Origin: Actinomycetes bacterium
GTDB taxonomy: Bacteria > Actinomycetota > Acidimicrobiia > Acidimicrobiales > RAAP-2
Length of the DNA: 51,944 nucleotides
Reading direction: 5' to 3'
NCBI GenBank assembly: GCA_021799615.1
Contig: JAJZAC010000006.1
Coordinates: 1-51,944, forward strand
Position 1 is the first letter of the stretch. Every line of letters begins with the position of its first letter. This document shows positions 1-8,039 of this stretch, one piece after another. The translations under genes were made by a program, and so were the position numbers. Under the pieces are notes generated by a model. That model was not told where the DNA came from. It made no database searches and saw nothing but the letters and a program-made list of their open reading frames with translations.

Positions 1-136
1 TCTCTCCGACGGACCGGGGTCTGCTACTGGGCTCTCCGGCGATTACCCAGACGGGACTTGCACCCGCAGGCTTGGTCCAGTTTTCAGGACGCAACATGCA
101 CCGACCGTACCGGCGGGGACCGGCCCCCACAACCGG

Positions 137-142
137 TACCCT
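137..142 (+). promoter_or_regulatory. -10 element TACCCT, leaderless promoter
   Basis: TACCCT ends 7 bases before the GTG at 150. This is the spacing expected if transcription starts at the start codon. No Shine-Dalgarno at proper distance is present. It is the first of a series of such sites in the window and decides the start of the next gene. Confidence 0.5.
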
Positions 143-149
143 TCGGGGG

Positions 150-902
150 GTGAGCGACACGGACGAGACCGCGGACGAGACCGGGGACGAGAACGCCGGC
201 ACCGCCGGGGACACGGACGAGACCGGGGGCGGGGACCGGTCCCCCGTCGGCGGACAACGCCGTCGGCCGGGCCTCCTGGGGAAACTGCCCGGCCTGCTGG
301 CCCAGGCGCCCCCGGGGACGGTCACCACGTCGGCGCGTCCGGCCAGCCGCTGGCAGGTCGACCGCCTGGAGCAGACCGAACGGCGCTTCTCGTTCGCCGC
401 CGCGGTGGTGGCGGTCATCTTCGGGGTGACCATCTACGTGTCCGAGACCTCGGACCGGCACTTCCACCTGGCGAAGAACCAGCTCTCCCCGCAGACGATG
501 CTCGTGCTCGGTCTGGTCCTCGGTGCGTTGCTGGTGGTCACCGCCCTCGTGGGGCGGCGGGGCCCGGTGGCGTTCGTGGCACTCTTCGGCGGCATCGCCT
601 TCTTCGCCTACGGCTTCCTCGGACTGTTGTTCTGGATCCTCGGCTTCTGGCTGCTCTATCGCGGCTACAAGGCCCAGAAGGCAGCGGCAGCGGCACGCTC
701 GGCGGCCGGGACGTCCGGCCCCACCCGGTCAACCGCCGGGCGGGGCCCCGGCGCCCGGGACCGCGGCACCAACCGGGCACCCTCCCCGTCGGGGCCCCGG
801 CGACCACCCGAGGCGAACAAGCGCTACACCCCCAAGCGCCCGCCGCCGGGGGCTCCACGCCCGTCGAGGCGGGAGCGACGCCGGGCAGCGGACGGGTCCT
901 GA
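150..902 (+). CDS. Small integral membrane protein of unknown function
   Basis: I do not recognise the family. The 250-residue product starts with an acidic, Asp/Glu/Thr-rich stretch (DETADET repeats), followed by hydrophobic segments at about residues 80-100, 120-145 and 150-185. It ends in a long Pro/Arg/Lys-rich basic tail, probably cytoplasmic. The start at GTG 150 is chosen because a TACCCT -10 lies exactly 7 bases upstream; an ATG at 72 in the same frame would add 26 residues that look non-coding. The gene stands alone, convergent with the TetR gene, and a 9-bp hairpin separates the two. The membrane location is inferred from hydrophobicity only. Confidence 0.7.
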   Translation: MSDTDETADETGDENAGTAGDTDETGGGDRSPVGGQRRRPGLLGKLPGLLAQAPPGTVTTSARPASRWQVDRLEQTERRFSFAAAVVAVIFGVTIYVSETSDRHFHLAKNQLSPQTMLVLGLVLGALLVVTALVGRRGPVAFVALFGGIAFFAYGFLGLLFWILGFWLLYRGYKAQKAAAAARSAAGTSGPTRSTAGRGPGARDRGTNRAPSPSGPRRPPEANKRYTPKRPPPGAPRPSRRERRRAADGS

Positions 903-910
903 GGCGCCGG

Positions 911-941
911 CGCCGGGCGACGTCACCCGGATCGCCCGGCG
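911..941. terminator. Bidirectional hairpin between convergent genes
   Basis: CGCCGGGCG (911-919) and CGCCCGGCG (933-941) form a perfect 9-bp inverted repeat with a 13-base loop. It sits just after the stop at 902 and spans the stop of the TetR gene at 923. There is no T tract, which is common in GC-rich actinobacteria. Confidence 0.4.
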
Positions 942-1627
942 TCGCCCTCCCGACGGCCTCCGTCGACCAGGAGCGCCGAACGGAGCAGGTCCAGGAGCTC
1001 GGCCCGGCGCCGGACCAGTGACCGCGCCGTCGGCTCCTCGCCCACGGCGCGGAGCACCCCCACCTCGGTGACCATGCCGATGACCGTCGAGTAGATGGCG
1101 AGGAGGAGGAGCCGTGGTTCGTGGCGACGCATGTGCCCGGCGTCCATTTCCGCCCGGAGGAAGTCGTTGGCTCGTGCCACGAGGGGCTCCAACGCCGCCG
1201 TCAACCGGGTGGCCGACGGGGGGCCGAGGCGGCCGACCTCACGCACCAGGCCCAGGAGCTCGGGCCGCCGGGCCGCCAGCCGGAACACCGAGCGGACCAC
1301 CGCCTCCACCCGGTCCCATCCGTCACCGGCGCTGGCCAGAGCCGTCTCCAGCGCGGCGGTGAGGTCGGCGGCGCTGCGGTCGATGACCGCGTCGAGGAGC
1401 GCCTCTTTGGACGGGAACCAGTAGAGGATGGTCTGCTTGCGGACCTCGAGGCCGGCGGCCAGCGCGTCGAGTGAGGTCGCCTCGTAGCCGCGTTCGGCGA
1501 ACGACACCAGGGCGGCGTCGAGGATGCGGCTGGCGGTCCCGCCGTCGGCAGCACGTCGGCCTCGGCCGGACGGTGCCCCGGAACCCCCGGCCGGCGGGGT
1601 CGCTGGGTCGGTGGTCGACGGGCTCAC
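923..1627 (-). CDS. TetR-family transcriptional regulator
   Basis: The 234-residue protein has the TetR N-terminal helix-turn-helix at about residues 30-80: ILDAALVSFAERGYEATSLD, then a recognition helix region containing RKQTILYWFPSKEALLDAV. The C-terminal ligand-binding domain is helical and divergent. It is transcribed divergently from the acyl-CoA reductase operon, and its start codon lies directly beside a TACCATATGGTA palindrome. By family precedent it represses itself and the divergent lipid operon until a ligand, perhaps an acyl-CoA or fatty acid derivative, releases it; the ligand is inference. GTG 1627 is preceded by TACCAT and 7 bases, so the transcript is probably leaderless. Confidence 0.9.
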   Translation of the reverse strand: MSPSTTDPATPPAGGSGAPSGRGRRAADGGTASRILDAALVSFAERGYEATSLDALAAGLEVRKQTILYWFPSKEALLDAVIDRSAADLTAALETALASAGDGWDRVEAVVRSVFRLAARRPELLGLVREVGRLGPPSATRLTAALEPLVARANDFLRAEMDAGHMRRHEPRLLLLAIYSTVIGMVTEVGVLRAVGEEPTARSLVRRRAELLDLLRSALLVDGGRREGDAGRSG

Positions 1628-1628
1628 T

Positions 1629-1640
1629 TACCATATGGTA
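1629..1640. promoter_or_regulatory. Palindromic operator over divergent -10 elements
   Basis: TACCATATGGTA is a perfect 12-bp palindrome in the 23 bases between the TetR start (1627, minus) and the reductase start (1651, plus). On the minus strand TACCAT (1640-1635) is a -10 with 7 bases to the GTG. On the plus strand TATGGT (1634-1639) is a -10 with 11 bases to the GTG. A protein bound here would block both promoters, so TetR autoregulation is the simplest reading. Confidence 0.65.
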
Positions 1641-1650
1641 GACAACCGTC

Positions 1651-4083
1651 GTGGTCGACGTCCGCCATGCGCTGGCCGGGAAACGGTTCTTCGTGACCGG
1701 CGCCACCGGGTTCCTGGGGACGGCGCTCGTCGAGCGGTTGCTCCGGTCGGTACCGGACTGCCAGGTCGTCCTCCTGGTCCGGCCCGGGCGCCGGGCCACG
1801 CCGGCCCAGCGCGTGGCGAGAGAGATCGTGAAGAACGACTGCTTCGACCGGCTCCGGGCCGAGCTCGGCGACCGGTTCGACGACGAGATCTCCGCCCGGC
1901 TCCAGGCGGTGGCCGGCGACGTCGGCACCGACCGCCTGGGTCTCGACGACGACGGGATCCGCCTCCTGTCGACGTGCGACGTGGTCGTGCACAGTGCCGC
2001 CACCGTCAGCTTCGACGCGCCGCTCGACAGCGCCGTCGAGGTGAACATGCTGGGGCCGTCCCGGGTGGCCGAGGCCGTCGTCGAGGCCCGGGCGCTGGCC
2101 GCCGCCGACGGCCGCTCCGGCCCGGCGCACTTCGTACCGGTGTCGACCGCCTACGTGGCCGGCACCCACCAGGGCGAGGCGGCCGAGGAGCTCCTCGACG
2201 GGAACCGCTACAGCGTGGCCGTCGACTGGCGCGGGGAGGTGGCGGCCGCCCGCCGCCTGCGCGACGACCTCGAATCGGCGTCGCGGCGCCCGGAACGACT
2301 GGCCGGTTACACCCGCTCGGCCCGTGACGAACTGGGCGCGGCCGGGCTGCACCTCCTGGCCGAACGGGCCGAGCGGCTGCGCGAGGACTGGGTGAAGCGG
2401 GAGCTGGTCGACGCGGGCAAGGCCCGTGCCCAGGCCCTCGGCTGGCCGGACGCCTACGCGTACACCAAGGCTCTGGGCGAACGGGCCCTCACCTCCCGCT
2501 TCGGCGGCGAGGTGCCCATCACCATCGTCCGGCCGTCGATCATCGAATCGGCCCTGGCTGAGCCCCGCCCCGGCTGGATCCGGGGGTTCCGGATGGCCGA
2601 GCCGATCATCCTCTCGTACGCCCGGGGCCTGCTGCGCGAGTTCCCCGGCGTGCCCGAGGGCGTGATCGACGTCATCCCCGTCGACCTGGTGGTGGCGGCC
2701 ATCGTGGCCGTGGCCGCCCGCGGCCCGGTCGGCACGTCACCGTCGGTCGTCCACGTGGCCTCCGGCGTGCGCAACCCCTTCCGCTACGGACGACTGGTCG
2801 ATCTGGTGCAGGCGTGGTTCACCGACCACCCCATCTACGACGCCGACGGCCAACCGATCGTGGTCCCCGAATGGTCGTTCCCGGGACGGGGACGGGTCCA
2901 GCGCCAGCTCCAACGGGCCGACCGGCTCATGGAGACGGCCGAACGCCTGGTCGGCTCCCTTCCCGTGCGGGGCCGGCGCGCCACCTGGATGGCCGGCCTC
3001 GAGGAACGCCACGCCCTCGTCCAACGCGCCCTCGGCTACGTCGAGCTCTACGGCGCCTACACCGAGACCGAGGCCCGCTACCGGGTGGACCGCCTGCTCG
3101 GCCTGTGGGGCGAGCTGTCCGAGGCCGACCGGGAGCGGTTCTGCTTCGACCCGGCCGCCATCGACTGGGACACCTACGTCCGCGACGTCCACCTGCCCTC
3201 CATCGTCAGCCACGCCCGGGTGCGCACGACGCCCGGTCGTTCCACCCAGGTGCCCCGGGCCGAGCGGACCCGGGCCGCCGTCCTCTCCCCCGACCGCCAC
3301 CTGGCCGCCTTCGACCTGGAGAACACCCTCGTGTCCTCCAACGTGGTCGACTCCTACGCCTGGCTGGCGTCGCGCCACCTGCCGGCACGCGGCCGGGCCG
3401 CCTTCGTGGCCGACCTGGTCCGCCAGGCCCCCGCCCTGCTGGCCCTGGACCGGCGGGACCGCGGTGACTTCCTCCGCTCGTTCTACCGGCGCTACGAGGG
3501 CGCCCCCACCGACCGGCTCGACGACGACGGGTGGGAGCTGTTCCACCACCTCCTCCTGGCCAAGTCCTATCCGTCGGCCATCGCCCGGGTCCGTCGCCAC
3601 CGGGCCCTCGGCCACCGCACCGTGCTCATCACCGGTGCCCTCGACCTGGTCGTCGAGCCGCTGCGCCCCCTGTTCGACGACATCGTGTGCGCCCGGTTGG
3701 GCCGCAACGGCGGGACCTTCACCGGGCACCTCGACGAGCTCCCCCCCATCGGCGAGGCCCGGGCCCTGGTACTGGCCGACTACGCCGCGGCCGAGGGGCT
3801 CCGCCTCGAGGAGTCCGTCGCCTACGCCGACTCGGCCAGCGACCTGGCCATGCTCGAGGCGGTCGGGTTCCCGGTGGCCGTCAACCCGGAAGCCAAACTG
3901 GCCGCCATCGCCCGGCGGCGTGGCTGGCTGGTCGAGGAGTGGGGCACGGCCGAAGGCGGCCCGCGTCCCGTGCTCCCGCTCGGTCCGCTCGACGCGCCCG
4001 GCGCCCGCCGGCGACCGGGTGACTCCCCCTTCTCCCCCGCCGCCCGCGCCGGTGCCCGGCGGCGCCTGGAGCCACGGCGGTGA
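1651..4083 (+). CDS. Acyl-CoA reductase (male-sterility type) fused to HAD domain
   Basis: The 810-residue protein begins with a Rossmann domain of the NAD_binding_4/male-sterility family. Its cofactor loop is GATGFLG (residues 17-23) and its catalytic pair sits in YAYTK (Y269, K273). This family reduces fatty acyl-CoA or acyl-ACP to aldehyde or alcohol with NAD(P)H. A reductase C-terminal helical region follows. From about residue 550 there is a HAD-IB phosphatase-like domain: AFDLENTL with D555, a mid-domain TGALD, and YADSASDLAML. In the HAD motif the second Asp is Glu (E557), so phosphatase activity is uncertain. The stop overlaps the next gene by 4 bases. It is the first gene of a four-gene operon under the palindromic operator. 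Confidence 0.85.
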   Translation: MVDVRHALAGKRFFVTGATGFLGTALVERLLRSVPDCQVVLLVRPGRRATPAQRVAREIVKNDCFDRLRAELGDRFDDEISARLQAVAGDVGTDRLGLDDDGIRLLSTCDVVVHSAATVSFDAPLDSAVEVNMLGPSRVAEAVVEARALAAADGRSGPAHFVPVSTAYVAGTHQGEAAEELLDGNRYSVAVDWRGEVAAARRLRDDLESASRRPERLAGYTRSARDELGAAGLHLLAERAERLREDWVKRELVDAGKARAQALGWPDAYAYTKALGERALTSRFGGEVPITIVRPSIIESALAEPRPGWIRGFRMAEPIILSYARGLLREFPGVPEGVIDVIPVDLVVAAIVAVAARGPVGTSPSVVHVASGVRNPFRYGRLVDLVQAWFTDHPIYDADGQPIVVPEWSFPGRGRVQRQLQRADRLMETAERLVGSLPVRGRRATWMAGLEERHALVQRALGYVELYGAYTETEARYRVDRLLGLWGELSEADRERFCFDPAAIDWDTYVRDVHLPSIVSHARVRTTPGRSTQVPRAERTRAAVLSPDRHLAAFDLENTLVSSNVVDSYAWLASRHLPARGRAAFVADLVRQAPALLALDRRDRGDFLRSFYRRYEGAPTDRLDDDGWELFHHLLLAKSYPSAIARVRRHRALGHRTVLITGALDLVVEPLRPLFDDIVCARLGRNGGTFTGHLDELPPIGEARALVLADYAAAEGLRLEESVAYADSASDLAMLEAVGFPVAVNPEAKLAAIARRRGWLVEEWGTAEGGPRPVLPLGPLDAPGARRRPGDSPFSPAARAGARRRLEPRR

Positions 4084-5324
4084 AGACCCTCGTCGTCGAA
4101 CGGAACGTGGCCCGCTTCGCCGCCTCCCGGCTCGCCTCCGCCTTCGGATCGGGCCGGGGAGCAGCCGTCGGTCCGCTCCGCCTGCTCGACGTCGACCCAC
4201 CCGACCGTCCTGGCGGCGACGGGTGGGTCCGGCTCGTGCCCACCCTGTCCGGGATCTGCGGTTCGGACCTGGCCACCCTCGACGGCCGGAGCTCGCGCTA
4301 CTTCGAGGACCTGGTGAGCTTCCCGTTCGTTCCCGGCCACGAGGTGGTGGGGGTGCTCGACGCGGACGGCACCGACCGGTCGGGCGCGCCGCTGGCCGCC
4401 GGCACGCGCGCCGTCATCGAGCCGGTCCTCGGCTGCGCTCCGCGGGGCATCAACCCGCGCTGCCCCGCCTGCGCCGCCGGCCACACCGGCGCCTGCCCCC
4501 ACCTCACCGACGGCCGGCTCGCCCCCGGGCTGCAGACCGGCTACTGCGCCAGCACCGGCGGCGGGTGGTCGGCCGCCGGTCTGTGGGCCCACGCGTCGCA
4601 GCTGCACGCAGTGCCCGACGCCCTGTCCGACGAGGACGCCGTGATGGTCGAACCCACCGCCTGTGCCGTCCACGCCGTGCGCACCGCCGGCATCGGCGAC
4701 GGCGACGTGGTCGCCGTGGTGGGGGCCGGCACCATCGGCCTGGCGGTGGTGGCAGCGCTCGCCCACGCCCTGGCTCCGGTGACGCCGGGCGCCGTGGTGG
4801 TCGGTGCCCGCTATCCCCACCAGCGACAGCTGGCCGAGCGCCTGGGTGCCACGGCGGCCGTCACGCCGGAGCAGCTGCCCCGGGCCGTGCGGCGGGTCAC
4901 TCGTTCCCTGGCCGTGGCCGGCTCGGTCACCGGCGGGGCGGACGTGGTCCTCGACTGCGCGGGTACCGCCGAGTCCCTGGCCACGTCGTTGGCACTGACC
5001 CGCAACGGTGGCCGGGTGGCGCTGGTCGGCATGCCCGGGCGGGTCCAGGTCGACCTGGCACCCCTCTGGCACCGCGAGCTGACCCTGGCCGGCGCCTACG
5101 CCTACGGCGTCGAGGCGCCGGCCGACGGCAGTGCCGGTGACGGCCGGCGCACGTTCGACGTCGCCATCGACCTGGTGGCCTCGGCCGGACTGGGTGACCT
5201 CGTCTCGGCCACGTACCCGCTCGAACGCTACGAGGAGGCCCTGGCCCATGCCGGTGCCGCCGGCCGGCGTGGCGCGGTGAAGATCGCCTTCGCACCCCGC
5301 AACCGGAAAGGACGTGCCCGATGA
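4080..5324 (+). CDS. Zinc-dependent medium-chain alcohol dehydrogenase
   Basis: The 414-residue protein is an MDR dehydrogenase. The catalytic zinc region starts at SGICGSD and continues with PGHEVVG; an Asn/Cys-rich lobe (RCPACAAGHTGACP) resembles the structural zinc site. The nucleotide-binding domain carries VVGAGTIGLAVVAAL. It follows the reductase with a GTGA overlap, so the two are probably translated together. It likely interconverts an alcohol and an aldehyde in the same lipid pathway, for example acting on the reductase product; the substrate is inferred only from context. Confidence 0.85.
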   Translation: MKTLVVERNVARFAASRLASAFGSGRGAAVGPLRLLDVDPPDRPGGDGWVRLVPTLSGICGSDLATLDGRSSRYFEDLVSFPFVPGHEVVGVLDADGTDRSGAPLAAGTRAVIEPVLGCAPRGINPRCPACAAGHTGACPHLTDGRLAPGLQTGYCASTGGGWSAAGLWAHASQLHAVPDALSDEDAVMVEPTACAVHAVRTAGIGDGDVVAVVGAGTIGLAVVAALAHALAPVTPGAVVVGARYPHQRQLAERLGATAAVTPEQLPRAVRRVTRSLAVAGSVTGGADVVLDCAGTAESLATSLALTRNGGRVALVGMPGRVQVDLAPLWHRELTLAGAYAYGVEAPADGSAGDGRRTFDVAIDLVASAGLGDLVSATYPLERYEEALAHAGAAGRRGAVKIAFAPRNRKGRAR

Positions 5325-6910
5325 GCCCCCGTCCAGGGTTCGTGCTCGACGTCGACCGCTCCACCCCTCCCACCCTGTTCTGGCACGGGGAGGGCTTCCG
5401 CCTGGAGCGCCTGCCCGTGGGCAGCCGGGTCGTCTACGCCCCCGAGCCGCTCGAGCCGCTGCGCGATCCCCGCGCCGCCATCCGCTCCGCCCTCCTCCAC
5501 CCCCTGGGCGACAGCGAACCACTCGACGCGCTGCTGCGGCCGGGCATGCGCCTCACGATCGCCTTCGACGACGTCTCCCTCCCGTTGCCGCCGATGGCCC
5601 GGCCCGACGCCCGCCAACTGGTCATGGAGGAGGTGCTGGACCTGGCAGCGGCGGCAGGCGTGGACGACGTCGTCCTCATCGCCGCACTCGCCCTGCACCG
5701 GCGCATGACCGAAGCCGAACTGCGCCACGCGCTGGGGGACCGCGTCTACGACGCGTTCGCTCCGGCCGGCCTCCTCCTCCAGCACGACGCCGAGGACCCC
5801 GACGCCCTGGTCCACCTGGGCGTGACCGACCAGGGCGAGGACGTCGAGATCAACCGCCGGGCTGCCGAGAGCGACCTGCTCGTCTACGTGAACATCAACC
5901 TGGTCGCCATGGACGGCGGCCACAAGAGCGTCGCCACCGGCCTGGCCAGCTACCGGAGCCTCCGCCACCACCACAACCCGGCCACCATGCGGGCCAGCCG
6001 GTCGTTCATGGACCAGCACCACTCCGAGCTCCACTCCTCCAACTGGCGGATGGGGCGGCTCATCGCCGAGTCGGGCGTACGGATCTTCCAGATCGAGACC
6101 ACCCTCAACACCGACACCTTCCCCGGCACCTTCGACTTCCTCCAGAAGCGCGAGTGGGAGTGGAGCCTGCGCGACCGCGCCGCGTTCGCCGCCAGTTCGG
6201 CCGCTCTCGAGCGCACCCCGCCCCGGGTGGCCCGACGGATCTTCCATTCGGTGCGGGCTCCCCACCGGCTGACGTCCGTCCAGGCCGGTGAGGTCGAGGC
6301 CGTCCACGCCGAGACGACGGCCAACGTCCACCGCCAGCAGCTGGTGGCCGTCGACGGGCAGACGGACATCCTCACCATGGGCCTCCCCTACATCAGCCCC
6401 TACAACGTCAACTCCGTGCTCAACCCCATCCTGGTGGCGTGCCTCGGACTCGGCTACTTCTTCAACCTGTACCGGGGGCGACCCCTCGTGCGCGAGGGCG
6501 GCGTGCTCATCATGAGCCACCCCACCCGGCCGGAGTTCGACCCGGTCCACCATCCCAGCTACATCGACTTCTTCGAGGAGGTCCTGCCGGAGACCACCGA
6601 CCCGGTGGCCATCGCCGAACGGTTCGAGGAGTCCTTCGCCACCGACCCGTGGTACGTCCACCTGTACCGGACCGGCTACGCCTACCACGGGGTCCACCCC
6701 TTCTACATGTGGTACTGGTGCGCGCACGCCCTCGAGCATCTCGGCGCGGTGATCGTGGTGGGCGGCGACCCCGCGTCCGTCCGCCGGATGGGGTTCCGGC
6801 CCGCCTCGACGCTGGCCGACGCCCTCGAGATCGCCTCCGACGTGGTGGGGACCTCGCCGACCCTCACCCACCTCCACACGCCCCCGATCATGCTGGCGGA
6901 CGTCACGTGA
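5321..6910 (+). CDS. LarA-like (DUF2088) nickel-pincer family protein
   Basis: The 529-residue protein matches the lactate racemase LarA family. The N-terminal part has an AFDD-x-SLPLPP segment (D83/D84), where LarA has its substrate-binding Asp/Arg loop. It also has ALHRRMTEAELRHALG (H126), equivalent to the family's GxHRPMTEEE motif. GGHKSVATG places K202 where LarA Lys184 attaches the nickel-pincer nucleotide, and an RHHHNP segment follows. It is about 100 residues longer than classical LarA. Hydride-transfer racemisation or epimerisation of a hydroxy acid or alcohol is the known chemistry of the family; the substrate here is unknown. It overlaps both neighbours by 4 bases in a lipid operon. 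No larB, larC or larE cofactor genes are in the window. Confidence 0.8.
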   Translation: MSPRPGFVLDVDRSTPPTLFWHGEGFRLERLPVGSRVVYAPEPLEPLRDPRAAIRSALLHPLGDSEPLDALLRPGMRLTIAFDDVSLPLPPMARPDARQLVMEEVLDLAAAAGVDDVVLIAALALHRRMTEAELRHALGDRVYDAFAPAGLLLQHDAEDPDALVHLGVTDQGEDVEINRRAAESDLLVYVNINLVAMDGGHKSVATGLASYRSLRHHHNPATMRASRSFMDQHHSELHSSNWRMGRLIAESGVRIFQIETTLNTDTFPGTFDFLQKREWEWSLRDRAAFAASSAALERTPPRVARRIFHSVRAPHRLTSVQAGEVEAVHAETTANVHRQQLVAVDGQTDILTMGLPYISPYNVNSVLNPILVACLGLGYFFNLYRGRPLVREGGVLIMSHPTRPEFDPVHHPSYIDFFEEVLPETTDPVAIAERFEESFATDPWYVHLYRTGYAYHGVHPFYMWYWCAHALEHLGAVIVVGGDPASVRRMGFRPASTLADALEIASDVVGTSPTLTHLHTPPIMLADVT

Positions 6911-7917
6911 GCACGCCCCCCGCCACCGGGAGCTGGTCGGGCCGGCTGCGCAGCGCCTCGGCGGCGGCGGCCGACGCCGCTCTCGGAGCCCGGAAGCGCC
7001 GGGCCCGGGTGGCGTCCCGGGTGGCCCGGCTGCCGTTCCCCCTGCGCGCCCCGACCTGGCCCGGCTCGGTCGAACGCCCCCCACCCGACCGGGGCCTGGG
7101 CGTCGACTACGACACCGGCTGGTCCCGGCGATACCCGGTGCGCCTGGCGCGTGCCGTGCTCCTGGACAACGTCGCACGTCCCCTGGCCCGGCTGGTCGCC
7201 GATCCGGTGGTCCGGGGCGAGGAGAACCTCGTCGACCTCGAGGCGCCCGTCATCTTCGTGGCCAACCACGCCAGCCACGTGGACACGCCCCTCCTGCTCT
7301 CGTGCCTCCCGGTGCGGTTCCGGCACCGGACGGTGGTGGCCGCCGCCGCCGACTACTTCTTCGACCGGACGTGGAAGGCGGCACTGTGGTCGTTCGCCCT
7401 CGCCACCATCCCCATCGAACGGACCCGGGTGAACCGCCGCTCGGCGGCCCTGGCCGCCGAACTGGTGGGCGAGGGATGGAGCCTGGTCATCTTCCCCGAG
7501 GGCGGCCGCTCGCCCGACGGGTGGGGCCAGCCGTTCCGGGGGGGTGCCGCCTACCTGGCCGACCGGACCGGACGCCCGGTCGTCCCCGTCCACATCGACG
7601 GTTCCCGCCACGTCCTCCCGAAGTCCGGATCCCCTGGGCGGTCCGGCCTCCACCGCTCGCAGGTCACGGTGACGTTCGGCGCCCCCCTCTCGCCCGACGA
7701 CGGCGAGGACGCCCGGCACTTCGGCGGGCGCATCGAGGCGGCGGTGGCCACCCTGGCCGACGAGCGGGGCACCGACTGGTGGACGGCGAAGCGCCGGGCC
7801 GCGGCGGGGACCACCCCGGCCCTGGGCGGTCCCGACGTCGCTCCGTGGCGGCGGGCCTGGGCGCTCCCCGCCACCCCCCACCCCGCCCACGACGACGAGT
7901 GGCCGCTGGCCGACTGA
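6907..7917 (+). CDS. PlsC-like lysophospholipid acyltransferase
   Basis: The 336-residue protein contains the acyltransferase box NHASHVD (NHx4D) and, further on, IFPEGGRSPDG, the FPEGxRS substrate box. The family transfers an acyl group from acyl-CoA or acyl-ACP to a hydroxyl of glycerol phosphate or related lipids at the membrane. A basic, Ala-rich N-terminus of about 70 residues precedes the domain. The start is GTG 6907, which overlaps the previous stop by 4 bases. As the last gene of the reductase/dehydrogenase/LarA-like operon it probably esterifies or finishes the lipid product. Confidence 0.85.
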   Translation: MSTPPATGSWSGRLRSASAAAADAALGARKRRARVASRVARLPFPLRAPTWPGSVERPPPDRGLGVDYDTGWSRRYPVRLARAVLLDNVARPLARLVADPVVRGEENLVDLEAPVIFVANHASHVDTPLLLSCLPVRFRHRTVVAAAADYFFDRTWKAALWSFALATIPIERTRVNRRSAALAAELVGEGWSLVIFPEGGRSPDGWGQPFRGGAAYLADRTGRPVVPVHIDGSRHVLPKSGSPGRSGLHRSQVTVTFGAPLSPDDGEDARHFGGRIEAAVATLADERGTDWWTAKRRAAAGTTPALGGPDVAPWRRAWALPATPHPAHDDEWPLAD

Positions 7918-8026
7918 CCCGGCAGTCACGTGCCGGGCAGAGCCGGCATCGCTGACCGGGTCTCCGGGCACGCCGGGGCCCGCATGAGCGTCCTCCACCT
8001 CCGGATCGACCACCACGAGCCGTCCC

Positions 8027-8032
8027 TAGGAT
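8027..8032 (+). promoter_or_regulatory. -10 element TAGGAT, leaderless promoter
   Basis: TAGGAT is followed by 7 bases and then the GTG at 8040. The ATG at 8031 in the same frame lies inside the -10 itself and so cannot be on the transcript. This decides the start of the MMPL gene. Confidence 0.6.
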
Positions 8033-8039
8033 GTCGCCC

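Noticed and set aside
51-67. tRNA T-arm-like hairpin on the minus strand (5-bp stem, 7-base loop TGCAAGT)
   Set aside because: The loop lacks the TTC of a T loop, and no acceptor, D or anticodon arms with right spacing are found around it; no RNA gene can be supported.
2737-4200. 487-residue minus-strand frame antisense to the reductase
   Set aside because: Gly/Val/Glu-rich product without family features; it is antisense to a recognisable reductase-HAD protein.
8031-8033. ATG 8031 as start of the MMPL gene
   Set aside because: It lies inside the TAGGAT -10; GTG 8040 at 7 bases matches the leaderless rule and keeps the whole protein.
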